Source: Kosakonia cowanii JCM 10956 = DSM 18146
GTDB taxonomy: Bacteria > Pseudomonadota > Gammaproteobacteria > Enterobacterales > Enterobacteriaceae
Direction: 5' to 3'
Length of the DNA: 64,000 nt
Assembly (NCBI RefSeq): GCF_001975225.1
Contig: NZ_CP019445.1
Location: forward strand, 3,782,001 to 3,846,000
The position numbers and the translations under genes are program-made. This document shows positions 52,248-62,574 of the stretch, one piece after another. How positions within the stretch are numbered: position 1 is the first letter of the stretch; every line of letters starts with the position of its first letter. Below the pieces are notes generated by a model that was not told the DNA's origin, did no database searches, and saw nothing but the letters and a program-made list of their open reading frames with translations.

Positions 52248-53258
52248 ATGGTTAAGGTTGGCATTAATGGTTTTGGCCGTATCGGCCGCAACGTGTTACG
52301 AGCAGCGCTGGGCAATGCAGACGTTGAGATCGTGGCGATTAACGATCTCACCGACAGTAAAACCCTCGCGCACCTGCTGAAGTACGACTCGCTTTCCGGC
52401 ACACTCCCGGTGCCGGTTGAGGCGGGCGAAGGCGAACTGCGGGTTGATGGCAAAACGATCCGCGTGTTTAGCGAGCGCGATCCGGCAGCGATCCCGTGGC
52501 GCGAGGTGGGCGCAGAGATAGTGATCGAAGCGACCGGCTTTTTTACCGACCGTGAGAAAGCGGCGGTACATATCAGCAGCGGCGGCGCAAAGCGGGTGAT
52601 TATCTCCGCGCCGGGTAAAAACGACGATTTAACCATTGTGCTGGGCGTGAACGATGGGCAGTACGATCCGCAAAAACACCTCGTGGTGAGCAACGGCAGC
52701 TGCACTACCAACGGCCTGGCTCCCGCCGCCCAGGTGCTGCACCAGCACTTTGGCATTGAGCATGGCCTGATGAACACCACCCATGCTTACACCAACAGCC
52801 AGGCGCTGCACGACCAGCCAGAGAAAGATCTGCGCGGTGCGCGTGCGGCGGCGCTCTCAATTGTCCCCTACTCCAGCGGCGCGGCGAAAGCGCTGGGGAA
52901 AGTGATCCCGGAGCTCGAAGGTCGCCTGACCGGGTATTCGTTACGCGTGCCGGTGCCGGTGGTGTCGATTGTTGACCTGACCGTAACCCTGAAGCGCGAT
53001 GTGACGGCAGATGAAGTGAATAACGCCTTCCGCGAAGCCGCTGCCGCCGGGCCATTGCAAGGGATCCTCGGTTACAGCGATGAGCCGCTGGTCTCCAGTG
53101 ATTATCAGGGCGATGCGCGTTCATCGATTATCGACGGGCTCTCAACGCTGGTGATTGGCGGCAATATGGTGAAAATCCTCGCCTGGTACGATAACGAGTG
53201 GGGATTCTCCAACCGGCTGGTGGAGCTTGCGGCACTGATGGCGAAACGCGGGCTATAA
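52248..53258 (+). CDS. gap: Type I glyceraldehyde-3-phosphate dehydrogenase
   Basis: NAD-type GAPDH of 336 residues, probably an extra copy beside the main gapA (not in the window). Rossmann motif NGFGRIGRNVLRA, Asp in AINDLTD for NAD, catalytic Cys in NGSCTTNGLAP (usual is ASCTTN), HAYTNSQALHD and YDNEWGFSNRLVELA. The ATG at 52248 follows AAGGAG. The slightly altered active-site neighbourhood suggests a divergent paralogue, for example one with a stress or alternative-substrate role. Confidence 0.9.
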   Translation: MVKVGINGFGRIGRNVLRAALGNADVEIVAINDLTDSKTLAHLLKYDSLSGTLPVPVEAGEGELRVDGKTIRVFSERDPAAIPWREVGAEIVIEATGFFTDREKAAVHISSGGAKRVIISAPGKNDDLTIVLGVNDGQYDPQKHLVVSNGSCTTNGLAPAAQVLHQHFGIEHGLMNTTHAYTNSQALHDQPEKDLRGARAAALSIVPYSSGAAKALGKVIPELEGRLTGYSLRVPVPVVSIVDLTVTLKRDVTADEVNNAFREAAAAGPLQGILGYSDEPLVSSDYQGDARSSIIDGLSTLVIGGNMVKILAWYDNEWGFSNRLVELAALMAKRGL

Positions 53259-53264
53259 GCGGAT

Positions 53265-53501
53265 TGCCGGATGGCGGTTACGTAAACGGAGCCACTGAAA
53301 CCGCGTAGGCCGGATAAGCGTGTAACGCGCCATCCGGCAATTTCTCCGCGGCACCGATTGCCGGATGGCGGCTTCGCCTTATCCGGCCTACAAAAACGGA
53401 GCCACTGAAACCGCGTAGGCCGGATAAGCGTGTAACGCGCCATCCGGCATTATCTCCGCTGCACCCTTGCCGGATGGCGGCTTCGCCTTATCCGGCCTAC
53501 A
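53265..53501. repeat. REP array downstream of gap
   Basis: Five alternating REP palindromes in a 94-109 bp repeat that shares the block ACGGAGCCACTGAAACCGCG between copies. It starts 7 bp after the gap stop. Confidence 0.9.
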
Positions 53502-53548
53502 AAACCGCGCCTACAGCGACACCTTCATTGCATTTACCTGCGGTCTCG

Positions 53549-53868
53549 CAGCGACGGTGTTGACCCCCGCTGAAATCGGCGAACCGAAGCGTGAATGACA
53601 AGGCCTGGACGCCATGGATGGCGGACAGAGGCGAACCGAGACATGGACTCGTTCCAGCATGGAACGAGTAAGTCGAGTCGAGCCGGCCGCCGTCAGACGC
53701 GCGGGAGGTGAGCGCAGTGCGCAGCACCGATTTCCTCGCGGGGCCGCGGGGATTGACAAGGGGAGCGCGGCCGCTCCCCTTGTCCCGTTCACCGCATAAG
53801 AGATCAATGAAACTCCCCAATGCCTGGTGAACGGAACCCATCCACCAAAGCCACATACCAACCCCATC
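53549..53868. repeat. Hairpin-rich multicopy element, copy C
   Basis: About 320 bp, over 85% identical by eye to copy A. Variable stem here is ACTCGTTCCA / TGGAACGAGT (53648-53669 region), a perfect 10-bp hairpin. The 13-bp stem at 53755-53784 reads GACAAGGGGAGCG / CGCTCCCCTTGTC, where copy A has GAT...ATC, a paired change. The right end runs directly into a REP at 53869. Confidence 0.88.
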
Positions 53869-53924
53869 GCCGGATGGCGGCTTCGTTGCTGTAGGCCGGA
53901 TAAGCGTTTACGCGCCATCCGGCA
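53869..53924. repeat. REP pair between element C and adhP
   Basis: GCCGGATGGCGGCTTCG and GTAGGCCGGATAAGCG with GCGCCATCCGGC; ends five bases before the adhP stop codon. Confidence 0.9.
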
Positions 53925-53928
53925 ATTT

Positions 53929-54960
53929 TTACATCGCCATATCCACCACAATACGGCCGGTGATCTTCCCGGCGCGCATACGATCGAAAATGTCGTTGAT
54001 GTTCTCCAGCGGCTCCACGGCGATCTCGGCATGCACCTTGTTGCGCCCGGCGAAATCGAGCGCCTCCTGCAGATCCTTACGCGTACCGACAATCGACCCG
54101 CGCACCGTAATGCCATCCAGCACCATATTGAAGATCGACAGATCGAACGTGCCTGGCGGCAGACCGTTGAGCACCATGGTGCCGCCACGCCGCATCATGG
54201 TAGTGGCCTGCGCGAAGGCCTTCGGCGACACCGCCGTGACCAGCACGCCGTGCGCGCCGCCAAACTCCTCGTGAAAACGCGTGCCGGGATCTTCGTTAAG
54301 GGCATTTACCACCACTGACGCCCCAAGACGGCGGGCAAACGCCAGTTTCTCATCGTCAATATCGACCGCCGCGACATTCATCCCCATCGCCACCGCATAC
54401 TGAATGGCTAAATGCCCCAGCCCGCCAATCCCGGAGATCACCACCCACTGCCCGGCGGAGGCTTCGGTCATCTTCAGCCCTTTATAGACTGTCACCCCGG
54501 CGCAGAGAATCGGCGCGATTTCGTTGAAACCGACATTATCCGGCAGGATGCCGACGTAGTTAGCATCCGCCAGGCAATATTCGGCGAAGCTGCCGTTAAC
54601 CGAGTAACCAGAGTTCTGCTGGCCATGGCACAGCGTCTCCCAGCCGCCGAGGCAGTGTTCGCAATGCCCGCAGGCCGAGTAGAGCCACGGCACGCCGACG
54701 CGATCGCCCTCTTTGATATGCGTCACGCCTGCGCCCACCGCAACCACATGGCCAACGCCCTCATGGCCCGGAATAAACGGCGGGTTGGGTTTTACCGGCC
54801 AGTCACCTTCCGCGGCGTGCAGATCCGTATGGCACACGCCGGTGGCAGCGATTTTGACCAGGATCTTGCCCGGTGCCACGGCAGGCACCATCACCTCTTC
54901 AATCACCAACGGTTGACCAAACGCCTTCACGACGGCGGCCTTCATGCTTTTCAGTTGCAT
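53929..54960 (-). CDS. adhP: Zinc alcohol dehydrogenase, AdhP-like
   Basis: Medium-chain zinc alcohol dehydrogenase of 343 residues. Catalytic zinc site [13 protein letters not shown] with [12 protein letters not shown], structural zinc [15 protein letters not shown], and NAD motif [13 protein letters not shown]. Similar to E. coli AdhP. Start is the ATG at 54960 after GGGTGAAAG. The aldehyde dehydrogenase gene lies 26 bp upstream on the same strand, so alcohol would be oxidised to the acid in two steps. Confidence 0.88.
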   Translation of the reverse strand: MQLKSMKAAVVKAFGQPLVIEEVMVPAVAPGKILVKIAATGVCHTDLHAAEGDWPVKPNPPFIPGHEGVGHVVAVGAGVTHIKEGDRVGVPWLYSACGHCEHCLGGWETLCHGQQNSGYSVNGSFAEYCLADANYVGILPDNVGFNEIAPILCAGVTVYKGLKMTEASAGQWVVISGIGGLGHLAIQYAVAMGMNVAAVDIDDEKLAFARRLGASVVVNALNEDPGTRFHEEFGGAHGVLVTAVSPKAFAQATTMMRRGGTMVLNGLPPGTFDLSIFNMVLDGITVRGSIVGTRKDLQEALDFAGRNKVHAEIAVEPLENINDIFDRMRAGKITGRIVVDMAM

Positions 54961-54986
54961 TCTTTCACCCTCATGCTGATGGATAA

Positions 54987-56507
54987 TCAATAGAGACCCA
55001 GCGGGGAACCGCTGTAGCTGACCAGCAGGTTTTTGATCTGCTGATAGTGGCTGAGCGCCAGTTTGTGGGTTTCACGCCCCACGCCTGAGTTTTTGTAGCC
55101 GCCGAACGCCGCATGCGCCGGGTAGAGGTGGTAGCAGTTGGTCCAGACACGACCCGCTTTAATCGCACGCCCCATACGCCACGCGCGGTTGATATCCAGC
55201 GTCCACAGCCCGGCACCGAGGCCATATTCTGTATCGTTGGCAATTTGCAGCGCTTCCGCCTCATCTTTAAAGGTGGTGATACCGATCACAGGCCCGAAGA
55301 TCTCCTCCTGGAAGCAGCGCATTTTGTTGTGGCCTTTGATCAGCGTCGGCTGAATGTAGTAGCCCTTTTCCAGCTTATCGCCATGCTCAAGGTGCGCGCC
55401 GCCAGCGATAATTTCGCCGCCCTCTTCACGGGCGATATTGATGTAGGAGAGGATTTTATCGTACTGCTCCTGGGATGCCTGCGCGCCAATCATGGTGTCG
55501 GTGTCGAACGGGTCGCCTTTACGGATGTTCTCCATGCGGGCAATCACTTTTTCAATAAACTGCGGGTAGATGGACTCCTGCACCAGCACGCGCGACGGGC
55601 AGGTGCAGACTTCGCCCTGGTTGAAGAAGCCGAGCACCACCCCTTCGATCGCTTTATCGATATACTCGGCGTCGCCATTAAGCACATCTTCAAAGTAGAT
55701 ATTGGGGGATTTACCGCCCAGTTCGACGGTGCTGGGGATGATGTTTTCAGCCGCGCAGGCCAGGATGTGGCGGCCAATCGGCGTTGAGCCGGTAAAGGCA
55801 ATCTTCTCGATGCGCTTGCTGCGCGCCAGCGGCTCGCCCGCTTCCATACCGAAACCGTGCACCACGTTCAGCACACCTTTCGGCAACAGATCGCCAATCA
55901 CTTCCATCAGCACGCAGATGCCCAGCGGCGTCTGCTCAGCAGGTTTCAGCACCACGCAGTTACCGGCGGCCAGCGCGGGCGCCAGCTTCCAGGCGGCCAT
56001 CAGGATCGGGAAGTTCCACGGGATAATCTGCCCGACCACGCCGAGCGGTTCATAGATATGGTATGCGACGGTATTGCTGTCGATCTCTGCCGCTGTCCCC
56101 TCCTGCGCGCGGACGCAGCCGGCAAAATAGCGGAAGTGATCGACAGCAAGAGGAATATCGGCACCCAGCGTTTCGCGAATCGGCTTGCCGTTGTCCCAGG
56201 TTTCCGTTAACGCCAGCAGCTCAAGGTTGGCTTCGATGCGATCGGCAATTTTCAGCAGCACATTGGCGCGATCCTGCACGCTGGTTTTGCCCCAGCTCTC
56301 GGCGGCGGCATGGGCGGCGTCGAGCGCTTTTTCGATATCTTCCGACCCGGAGCGCGGGAACTCGGCAATTACCTCTCCGGTCACCGGCGAGGTATTCGTA
56401 AACCAGCGGCCCTCAATCGGATCGACAAATTCGCCGCCAATATAGTTGCCATAACGCGGCTTATAAGAGACTTTCGCGCCATCAAGGCCAGGGTGCAGAT
56501 ATTTCAT
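54987..56507 (-). CDS. NAD(P) aldehyde dehydrogenase, AldB/ExaC-like
   Basis: Aldehyde dehydrogenase of 506 residues: [20 protein letters not shown], catalytic Glu in [10 protein letters not shown], Cys in [13 protein letters not shown], and [14 protein letters not shown]. It is close to AldB/ExaC (acetaldehyde and related). The ATG at 56507 follows GAGGAAC. First gene of an operon with adhP and preceded by a GG-N10-GC sigma-54 promoter, opposite to an AcoR-like activator. Confidence 0.9.
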   Translation of the reverse strand: MKYLHPGLDGAKVSYKPRYGNYIGGEFVDPIEGRWFTNTSPVTGEVIAEFPRSGSEDIEKALDAAHAAAESWGKTSVQDRANVLLKIADRIEANLELLALTETWDNGKPIRETLGADIPLAVDHFRYFAGCVRAQEGTAAEIDSNTVAYHIYEPLGVVGQIIPWNFPILMAAWKLAPALAAGNCVVLKPAEQTPLGICVLMEVIGDLLPKGVLNVVHGFGMEAGEPLARSKRIEKIAFTGSTPIGRHILACAAENIIPSTVELGGKSPNIYFEDVLNGDAEYIDKAIEGVVLGFFNQGEVCTCPSRVLVQESIYPQFIEKVIARMENIRKGDPFDTDTMIGAQASQEQYDKILSYINIAREEGGEIIAGGAHLEHGDKLEKGYYIQPTLIKGHNKMRCFQEEIFGPVIGITTFKDEAEALQIANDTEYGLGAGLWTLDINRAWRMGRAIKAGRVWTNCYHLYPAHAAFGGYKNSGVGRETHKLALSHYQQIKNLLVSYSGSPLGLY

Positions 56508-56572
56508 AAGGTGTTCCTCGTTATTATCGGTACAGAAGAGGCGTCTCACATCGTGGTGGACAGAAGCATATA

Positions 56573-56590
56573 AGCAGTTGTTATGCCAAC
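56573..56590 (-). promoter_or_regulatory. Sigma-54 promoter of the aldehyde/alcohol dehydrogenase operon
   Basis: Minus strand TTGGCATAACAACTGCTT: GG and GC with the exact ten-base spacing of -24/-12 promoters (TGGCAC-N5-TTGCA type). Start codon lies about 66 bases downstream. Confidence 0.75.
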
Positions 56591-56717
56591 CGCTTACATG
56601 TCGTCAACAAAAAAAGGTAAAATATTATAAAAATCAATGAGTAATAAAATTTTCATTATGGGAATGCAAAGTGGGGTAACAAAAAAGTGTGATGGCGATT
56701 ACGGGAAGTGTGTTGCA

Positions 56718-56736
56718 TGTCGCTACATACGCGACA
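56718..56736. promoter_or_regulatory. Candidate enhancer dyad for the AcoR-like activator
   Basis: TGTCGC-TACATAC-GCGACA, a perfect 6-bp dyad about 130 bp upstream of the sigma-54 promoter, a normal distance for an enhancer. TGTTGCA and TGCAACA half-sites flank it at 56711 and 56753. Confidence 0.6.
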
Positions 56737-56781
56737 CTCATGTGATACACAATTGCAACATTTCAATTATCGGAGAGTAAC

Positions 56782-58545
56782 ATGCCATCACGCGCCCGAT
56801 CGTTGTCCCCCGCCTCGCACGAGGTCAGCCTGCCACATCAACTGGAAGATTCCTGGCAGCGCAGTTCACGTTATGGATTAACCCGGGATGATGACGTGCA
56901 GCCCTGGGTGGCCTCCTCTCTGCTCAATGACGCCCGCGCGGAGAATGGCTGGGTGAACCACCTGGTCGCCCCGCTGCTGGCGCGCCTGCGTCCGCAACTC
57001 TCCAGCCATCCGTCGATTCTGGTGTTGTCCGATGCCACCGGCCTGGTGCTGGAGACCTACGGGAATAGCGACTTTCTGCATAAAGCGCAGCGTTTTGCCC
57101 TCTCGCCGGGCCATTTGTGGGGCGAACACGCGCGCGGCACCAATGCCATCGGCACGGCGCTGGCATTACAGTGCCACTGCGAAGTCTCCGGCGGCGAACA
57201 CTTTCTCAGCCGTAACGCCGGGCTATTCTGCTCCGCCGCGCCGGTGTTTCGCCCCGATGGGCAGATTGCTGGCGTACTGGATCTCTCCACCCCGGCTCAG
57301 ACCCCGCGCCGCGATGCTTCGGCATTGATCCGCCGTGCGGTGTGCCAGATTGAACATAGCTGGGCCAGCAGCGCGCTCGGCGCAAACCGGTGGTTGTTAA
57401 GCCTGCATCACGATCGGGCGGTGCTCGGCAGCGCGCAGGAGCTGCTGCTTATTTTTGAAGAGAACACCCTGCTCGGCGCGAACCGGCTGGCGATGGAGGA
57501 GTTTTCCCTTACCGCCAACCACTTTGGCGCGATGGAGATCGACACCCTCTTCCCCGGTTTCAGTGCAAAAGCCGGTGAGTGCGCCCTCGAATCGAGCCAC
57601 GCGCGCCACTACTTTGCCCGCCAGACGCTGCCCGCCCGGCGCTACAGCGCGCCGCGTACGGTGTATCAGCCGGATCACATGGCGCGCGAAAAAGAGAAAG
57701 CGCTGCGCATCGTTAATGCCGGTATCGCCCTGTGTATTACGGGTGAAACGGGCTGCGGCAAAGAGCATCTGGCGCGTGAGCTTTTTCAGCGCAGCCAGTG
57801 GCATGAGGGGAAATTTGTCGCCATCAACTGCGCGGCGCTGCCGGAGCCGTTGATTGAGTCTGAACTCTTCGGCTATGTCCCCGGCGCGTTTACCGGCGCA
57901 AACCCGAAGGGGTATATCGGTAAATGCCGCGAAGCCGATGGCGGCGTGCTGTTCCTGGATGAGATTGGCGATATGCCGCTGGCGCTGCAAACCCGCTTGC
58001 TGCGCGTGCTACAGGAGAAGCGCGTGACGCCGCTCGGCGCCAACAGCAGCATGGAGGTCAACTTCACGCTGATTTGTGCCACCCACCAGGATCTCGCCGC
58101 GCGCGTGCAGGCCGGCAGCTTCCGCGAGGATCTGCTCTATCGCATTCAGGAGTTTCACCTGCCGATCCCGCCGCTGCGCGCATGGCCGCACCTGCCGGGC
58201 TTTATTGAAAAATTGTGGCATGAACTGGGTGCTGCCCGCCGCGGGCTGACATTAAGCGATGAGGTGCTCAACGCACTGGCGCAGCGACCGTGGCCCGGCA
58301 ATGTGCGCCAGTTGCTGAGCCAGCTGCGCGTACTGATGGCGCTGGCGGAAGATGGCGATCGCATTACGCTTAGCGATCTGCCGGGCGAACCGGTCAGCGC
58401 CATAAAAACAGATACAGCACCGCAGGCCGATGCCCGGCAGGCGATTGCCGAAGCGCAGGGCAATATGAGCCTGGCGGCGAAGAAGCTGGGCATTTCGCGC
58501 AGCACGCTCTACCGGCGGCTGGAGAAGGAGCAGCCAGGCCGCTAA
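56782..58545 (+). CDS. AcoR-like sigma-54-dependent activator
   Basis: Activator of 587 residues with an N-terminal sensory (GAF-like) region (about 60-280, LVLETYGNSDFLHKAQRFAL), AAA+ domain (Walker A GETGCGKE near 325, GAFTGA near 370, GVLFLDEIGDMPLALQTRLL) and a Fis-type helix-turn-helix (NMSLAAKKLGISRSTLYRRL). Architecture of AcoR/AldR-type regulators for alcohol, acetoin and aldehyde use. Divergent from the aldehyde dehydrogenase operon, which it probably turns on. Confidence 0.9.
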   Translation: MPSRARSLSPASHEVSLPHQLEDSWQRSSRYGLTRDDDVQPWVASSLLNDARAENGWVNHLVAPLLARLRPQLSSHPSILVLSDATGLVLETYGNSDFLHKAQRFALSPGHLWGEHARGTNAIGTALALQCHCEVSGGEHFLSRNAGLFCSAAPVFRPDGQIAGVLDLSTPAQTPRRDASALIRRAVCQIEHSWASSALGANRWLLSLHHDRAVLGSAQELLLIFEENTLLGANRLAMEEFSLTANHFGAMEIDTLFPGFSAKAGECALESSHARHYFARQTLPARRYSAPRTVYQPDHMAREKEKALRIVNAGIALCITGETGCGKEHLARELFQRSQWHEGKFVAINCAALPEPLIESELFGYVPGAFTGANPKGYIGKCREADGGVLFLDEIGDMPLALQTRLLRVLQEKRVTPLGANSSMEVNFTLICATHQDLAARVQAGSFREDLLYRIQEFHLPIPPLRAWPHLPGFIEKLWHELGAARRGLTLSDEVLNALAQRPWPGNVRQLLSQLRVLMALAEDGDRITLSDLPGEPVSAIKTDTAPQADARQAIAEAQGNMSLAAKKLGISRSTLYRRLEKEQPGR

Positions 58546-58573
58546 GCGGCAGCCCGGCTCCCCCTGCCAGGCT

Positions 58574-59377
58574 CTACCCGGCAACGGTGGCATTGATCCA
58601 GTCCGCATAGTAGCTGACGCGCGTGAACTGCTGCGCCGGCAGAATGAGATCCCGCGAGACAATGCCGACAACGTAACGGCTGCCATTGTAATCAGCAAAC
58701 AACGGGCCGCCAGAATCGCCCCCGGCGGTGGCGTAACCAGCACAGATATGCATCTGCGGCTCGAAATAGGTCGGCGGATAGAACTGCGGGACATCGATAC
58801 ACTGGCTATCTGGCAGCACGCTCAGGTGCCCTTTATAGAGCACATTAGGTTGCAGACCATTTTCATTCACGCCAAAACCCACGCCGGTCAGTGGAATATC
58901 CGTCAGCGCTGCGGGTGGCTCATCGCCCGGGTTATTTCCGGCCAGCAGCGCAAAATCGGTGCTGGTGGTTTCACGGGCCAGTTTAATTAAAGCGATATCG
59001 TATTTTGCCGTGCCCTCCATTGTCGACTCATCATATGAGGGGTGCACAACAACTTTCTCAACCGGCACACTCTCTTTTATTTTTAGCGGCTGGTAACTCT
59101 CCGCGCCAATTAAAATATTGGCTTCGGTTAAATCAAATGTGGTGGCGCAGTGCGCGGCGGTTAATATCCAGCGGGAATTAACCAGTACGCCACCGCAGCG
59201 GTGCCCGGCGAGCGTATTGTTGGCGTTGATGGTGATAAACTCAGGAAATTCGCCGGGTTGCGCCGGTGTGCCGTTGACGATCCTGACCATGCGGTCACTG
59301 GCTGAAGCCATATTTACACTGGCAAATGGCAAAAGCGCGGCGACAACGCAAAGCGCCGTTTTAATTTTTGGGTTCAC
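58574..59377 (-). CDS. Secreted trypsin-fold serine protease (S1)
   Basis: Protein of 267 residues with signal peptide (TALCVVAALLPFASVNMASA) and the animal-like S1 fold: mature start RIVNGTPAQPGEFPEF, His in LTAAHC, Asp in YDIALIKL, Ser in GGDSGGPLF. Two disulfides are likely (C in HRCGG with AAHC; SQC with HICAG). The Cys before the Ser loop (C191) and the Asp of trypsin's pocket (residue 189) are not present, so trypsin-like specificity is not supported. I chose a GTG start at 59377 after GGAG. No pro-domain is seen beyond the short peptide. Confidence 0.85.
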   Translation of the reverse strand: MNPKIKTALCVVAALLPFASVNMASASDRMVRIVNGTPAQPGEFPEFITINANNTLAGHRCGGVLVNSRWILTAAHCATTFDLTEANILIGAESYQPLKIKESVPVEKVVVHPSYDESTMEGTAKYDIALIKLARETTSTDFALLAGNNPGDEPPAALTDIPLTGVGFGVNENGLQPNVLYKGHLSVLPDSQCIDVPQFYPPTYFEPQMHICAGYATAGGDSGGPLFADYNGSRYVVGIVSRDLILPAQQFTRVSYYADWINATVAG

Positions 59378-59768
59378 TCTGTTTTCTCCGAAATAGGGCC
59401 GACACACACGCAGGGCAGCAATAATCGCCGCCTTTTTTGAAATAGCGTAATTCTGTTAACCGGGTCATATTGATGATTTAAAGCTGAGTGAAATATATAA
59501 AGTGCGGCGCGGGAAGTAAACAGAGACACTTTTCCTGTTGTTGCGATTATTCTCAACCCACACTTCGCACAAGGCGTACAAAATGATTTAACGCCTCATC
59601 ATCCCTGCTCCGTTATTAATGCCGACATCTGATAAATATTTCAGCATGGCAAAACCGGTTATCTCTGCATTGATATCTGGCGATAAAAAGCGCGGGCGGG
59701 TAAGATGGCCCTTCACCGTTAAGCGTTTGATTATTCAGACAAATGATAAAAAGGAAATCATAAGTTAT
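59378..59768. other. Intergenic region between protease and hydrolase genes
   Basis: 391 bp, divergent promoters. An in-frame extension of the hydrolase ORF to 59619 is possible but has no good start signal. Nothing else seen. Confidence 0.5.
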
Positions 59769-60629
59769 ATGGATACTTCAACTTACTCGCTCGCCAATGG
59801 TATTGCCCTTACCCTGCGCACGCCTGCTGCGACAGGCCCCCATCCTACCGTCGTGTTATGTCATGGCTTCTGCGGCATCCAGCCGATTCTGCTGCCAGCT
59901 TTCGCTGAGGCCTTTACCAGGGCCGGTTTTGCTACAGTCACCTTCGATTATCGCGGCTTTGGCGACAGCGAAGGGGAGCGTGGACGCCTGGTGCCTGCTA
60001 TGCAGATTGAGGATATTCTTTCGGTTGTAGCGTGGGTCGGCGAGCAGCCCGCGCTGGATGCCGGGCGCATCGGAGTGTGGGGCACCTCATTTGGCGGCTG
60101 CCACATCTTCGCCGCTGCCGCGCAGGATGCGCGTATAAAATGCGTGGTCAGCCAGCTGGCGTTTGCCGACGGTGAGGCGATCGTCACCGGCCATATGAAT
60201 GAAGGCGAAAAGCGCGCCTTTATCGACACGCTGGATAAGATGGCGCAGAAACAGCAGGCGACCGGCAAAGAGATGATGGTGGCGATTACGCGCGTGCTCT
60301 CCGATGCGGAATCAAAAGCATTCTTTGAGGAGAACCGCACCCGCTTCCCGCAGATGGATATCAAAATCCCCTTTTTAACCGTTCGCGAAACGCTGAATTA
60401 TCACCCCGCTGAGTGGGCAGCAAAGGTGAGCTGTCCGACGCTGGTAGTAATTGCGGCTGAGGATAGCGTCAACCCGCCCGCACAAGGCCGGGCGCTGTTT
60501 GACGCAGTGGCAGCAGCAGAGAAAGCGCTGCACGAAGAGGCCGGCGCGCGCCATTACGATATCTATAGTGGGGAGGCGTTTGAGCGTGTCAGCAAGGTGC
60601 AAACCGCATGGTTTGCCCGCCATCTGTAG
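59769..60629 (+). CDS. Alpha/beta hydrolase
   Basis: Alpha/beta-fold hydrolase of 286 residues, of the dienelactone hydrolase / X-Pro dipeptidyl-peptidase-like group. VVLCHGFCGIQP gives the oxyanion region, GVWGTSFGG the nucleophile elbow with Ser, VVIAAEDSVNPPAQG the Asp, and the His in ARHYDIYSG near the end. Short N-terminus without signal peptide when started at 59769 (a Shine-Dalgarno AGGA is 13 bases away, a long spacing). Substrate unknown. Confidence 0.82.
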   Translation: MDTSTYSLANGIALTLRTPAATGPHPTVVLCHGFCGIQPILLPAFAEAFTRAGFATVTFDYRGFGDSEGERGRLVPAMQIEDILSVVAWVGEQPALDAGRIGVWGTSFGGCHIFAAAAQDARIKCVVSQLAFADGEAIVTGHMNEGEKRAFIDTLDKMAQKQQATGKEMMVAITRVLSDAESKAFFEENRTRFPQMDIKIPFLTVRETLNYHPAEWAAKVSCPTLVVIAAEDSVNPPAQGRALFDAVAAAEKALHEEAGARHYDIYSGEAFERVSKVQTAWFARHL

Positions 60630-60634
60630 GGCAT

Positions 60635-60660
60635 AAAAAAAGGCGCACCGCGGTGCGCCT
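60635..60660 (-). terminator. Terminator of mqo
   Basis: Perfect 18-bp palindrome GGCGCACCGCGGTGCGCC followed on the minus strand by seven T; it lies between the convergent hydrolase and mqo genes. Confidence 0.9.
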
Positions 60661-60667
60661 CTCTTAT

Positions 60668-62305
60668 TTACAGCGCCATATCATGCTGTGGCGCGTTTTC
60701 GCTCTTCGGCGCGGCTGGCGTTGCAGCCTGCGCGTCTTTCATGTCGATAACCGGCGGCTTGGTCAGCTCCAGCGCGGCGGCGGTGTCATCCCACACCTGC
60801 TGCGTCAGTGCGACGTTGCCGTTCAGATGCTGACCAAAGCTTGGTACAACCTCTTTGATCTTGCTCTGCCACTCCGGCGAGTTGAACTGCTCCGGGAACA
60901 TCTTCTTGATGACGTTCAGGGCAATCGGCGCTGCGGTAGAGGCACCCGGCGATGCGCCTAACAGCGCAGAGAGGGTTTTCGGCTGATCGACCACCACTTC
61001 GGTGCCCAGCTTCAGCACGCCGCCTTTATCTTCATCTTTCTTGATGATCTGTACGCGCTGACCGGCCTGGATCAGTTTCCAGTCCTCTTTACGTGCCTGC
61101 GGGTAGTACTCTTTCAGCGCTTCAAAGCGGTCGTCGTCGCTCAGCATCACCTGACCCATCAGGTATTTCACCAGGTCAAAGTTATCCAGACCTACATGGG
61201 TCATCGGCATAAAGTTGCTGGTGGTGGTGGTGCTCAGCAGATCAAAGAAGGAGCCGTTTTTCAGGAACTTGGTCGAGAAGGTCGCGAATGGCCCGAACAG
61301 CACCACGCGTTTACCGTCAATGACGCGCGCATCGATATGCGGAACCGACATCGGCGGTGCGCCCACGGAAGCCTGACCATACACTTTCTGACGGTGAATG
61401 TTGGTTACAGCCGGGTTTTCGGTCATCAGGAAGGAGCCGCCTACCGGGAAGCCCGCATAGTTGTCCGCTTCCGGAATACCGGTTTTTTGCAGCAGCTTCA
61501 ACGCGCCGCCACCGGCACCGATAAAGACATATTTCGCATCGATGGTGTGCTCATCGCCGCTTTTCACATCTTTGATCGTCACATGCCAGGAGTTGTCGGC
61601 ATTACGTTTGAAATCGGTAACTTCAGACGAAGTTTGCAGCGAGAAGTTTTTGCTCTTTTTCAGGCTACCGATCAGCTGGCGGGTAATTTCGCCATAGTTC
61701 ACATCGGTACCGACCGGAGTCCAGGTCGCGGCCACTTTTTGCTGCGGATCGCGCCCTTCCATCACTAGCGGTGCCCACTGTTTAATTTGCTGGTGATCGG
61801 TGGAGAATTTCATTCCCTGGAATAGCGTGGTTTGCTGCAGCGCTGCATAACGTTTTGCCAGATAATCCACATTATCGCCCCAGACAAAACTCATGTGCGG
61901 CGTGGAATTAATAAAGGAGTGCGGGTTGGTTAAAATACCGCGCTTCACCTGGGTGGACCAGAACTGACGGGAAATCATAAATTGTTCATTAATTTCCAGC
62001 GCCTTGGTGACATCAATGGAGCCGTCTTCACGCTGTGGCGTGTAGTTCAGTTCCATATTTGCCGAGTGACCGGTACCGGCATTATTCCAGCCGTTAGAGG
62101 ACTCAAGCGCAACGCCGTCGAGCTTCTCAACCATCACCTGTTTCCACTCCGGTTGCAGGGTCTGCAGCCAGGTGCCCAGGGAGGCGCTCATGATACCGCC
62201 GCCAATCAGCAGGAAGTCGGTTTTTTGGTTCTCTTCCGCCCATGCACTGGTCGCAGAGCTGACGAGCATCGCGACGGCGCTGAAGGCAATAATTGTTTTT
62301 TTCAT
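60668..62305 (-). CDS. mqo: Malate:quinone oxidoreductase
   Basis: FAD enzyme of 545 residues that oxidises malate to oxaloacetate and passes electrons to the quinone pool at the inner membrane. FAD motif [16 protein letters not shown], then [40 protein letters not shown] and [13 protein letters not shown]. The N-terminal 30 residues look like a signal peptide ([16 protein letters not shown]), as in E. coli Mqo; I started at 62305 (MKKTII). An ATG at 62314 is also in frame. Confidence 0.93.
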   Translation of the reverse strand: MKKTIIAFSAVAMLVSSATSAWAEENQKTDFLLIGGGIMSASLGTWLQTLQPEWKQVMVEKLDGVALESSNGWNNAGTGHSANMELNYTPQREDGSIDVTKALEINEQFMISRQFWSTQVKRGILTNPHSFINSTPHMSFVWGDNVDYLAKRYAALQQTTLFQGMKFSTDHQQIKQWAPLVMEGRDPQQKVAATWTPVGTDVNYGEITRQLIGSLKKSKNFSLQTSSEVTDFKRNADNSWHVTIKDVKSGDEHTIDAKYVFIGAGGGALKLLQKTGIPEADNYAGFPVGGSFLMTENPAVTNIHRQKVYGQASVGAPPMSVPHIDARVIDGKRVVLFGPFATFSTKFLKNGSFFDLLSTTTTSNFMPMTHVGLDNFDLVKYLMGQVMLSDDDRFEALKEYYPQARKEDWKLIQAGQRVQIIKKDEDKGGVLKLGTEVVVDQPKTLSALLGASPGASTAAPIALNVIKKMFPEQFNSPEWQSKIKEVVPSFGQHLNGNVALTQQVWDDTAAALELTKPPVIDMKDAQAATPAAPKSENAPQHDMAL

Positions 62306-62544
62306 TGCAGGCATAATTATTCGGTTAGGTAACAACAAGTGATTCGTGGTGACGCATATTAACGTATTTTTACGTTAATTTAAAATATCATTCACAAAAT
62401 AGAATAATTTTGTTTTTATTTGCTCTTTGCTTTTTTTAATTAAAAAAAGTAGTGACGCACTCTGTGTGGACTTATTTTGGCGGGAATTTATCTTAGGGGG
62501 AGAAATAAAATTTAGCGTATTTCAATTAAATGGAAAATAAATAA

Positions 62545-62563
62545 CGGCCGCACGCAGCGGCCG
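62545..62563 (-). terminator. Hairpin after the MurQ-like gene
   Basis: CGGCCGC / GCGGCCG stem with a five-base loop; minus strand continues TTATTTATTTT, a weak terminator. The rest of 62306-62574 is AT-rich with no gene. Confidence 0.6.
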
Positions 62564-62574
62564 AATAGCGATTA

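Noticed and set aside
53511..54188. 225-codon minus-strand frame across adhP 3' end, REP and element C
   Set aside because: It overlaps the adhP coding sequence out of frame and then the repeats; composition is typical of shadow frames.
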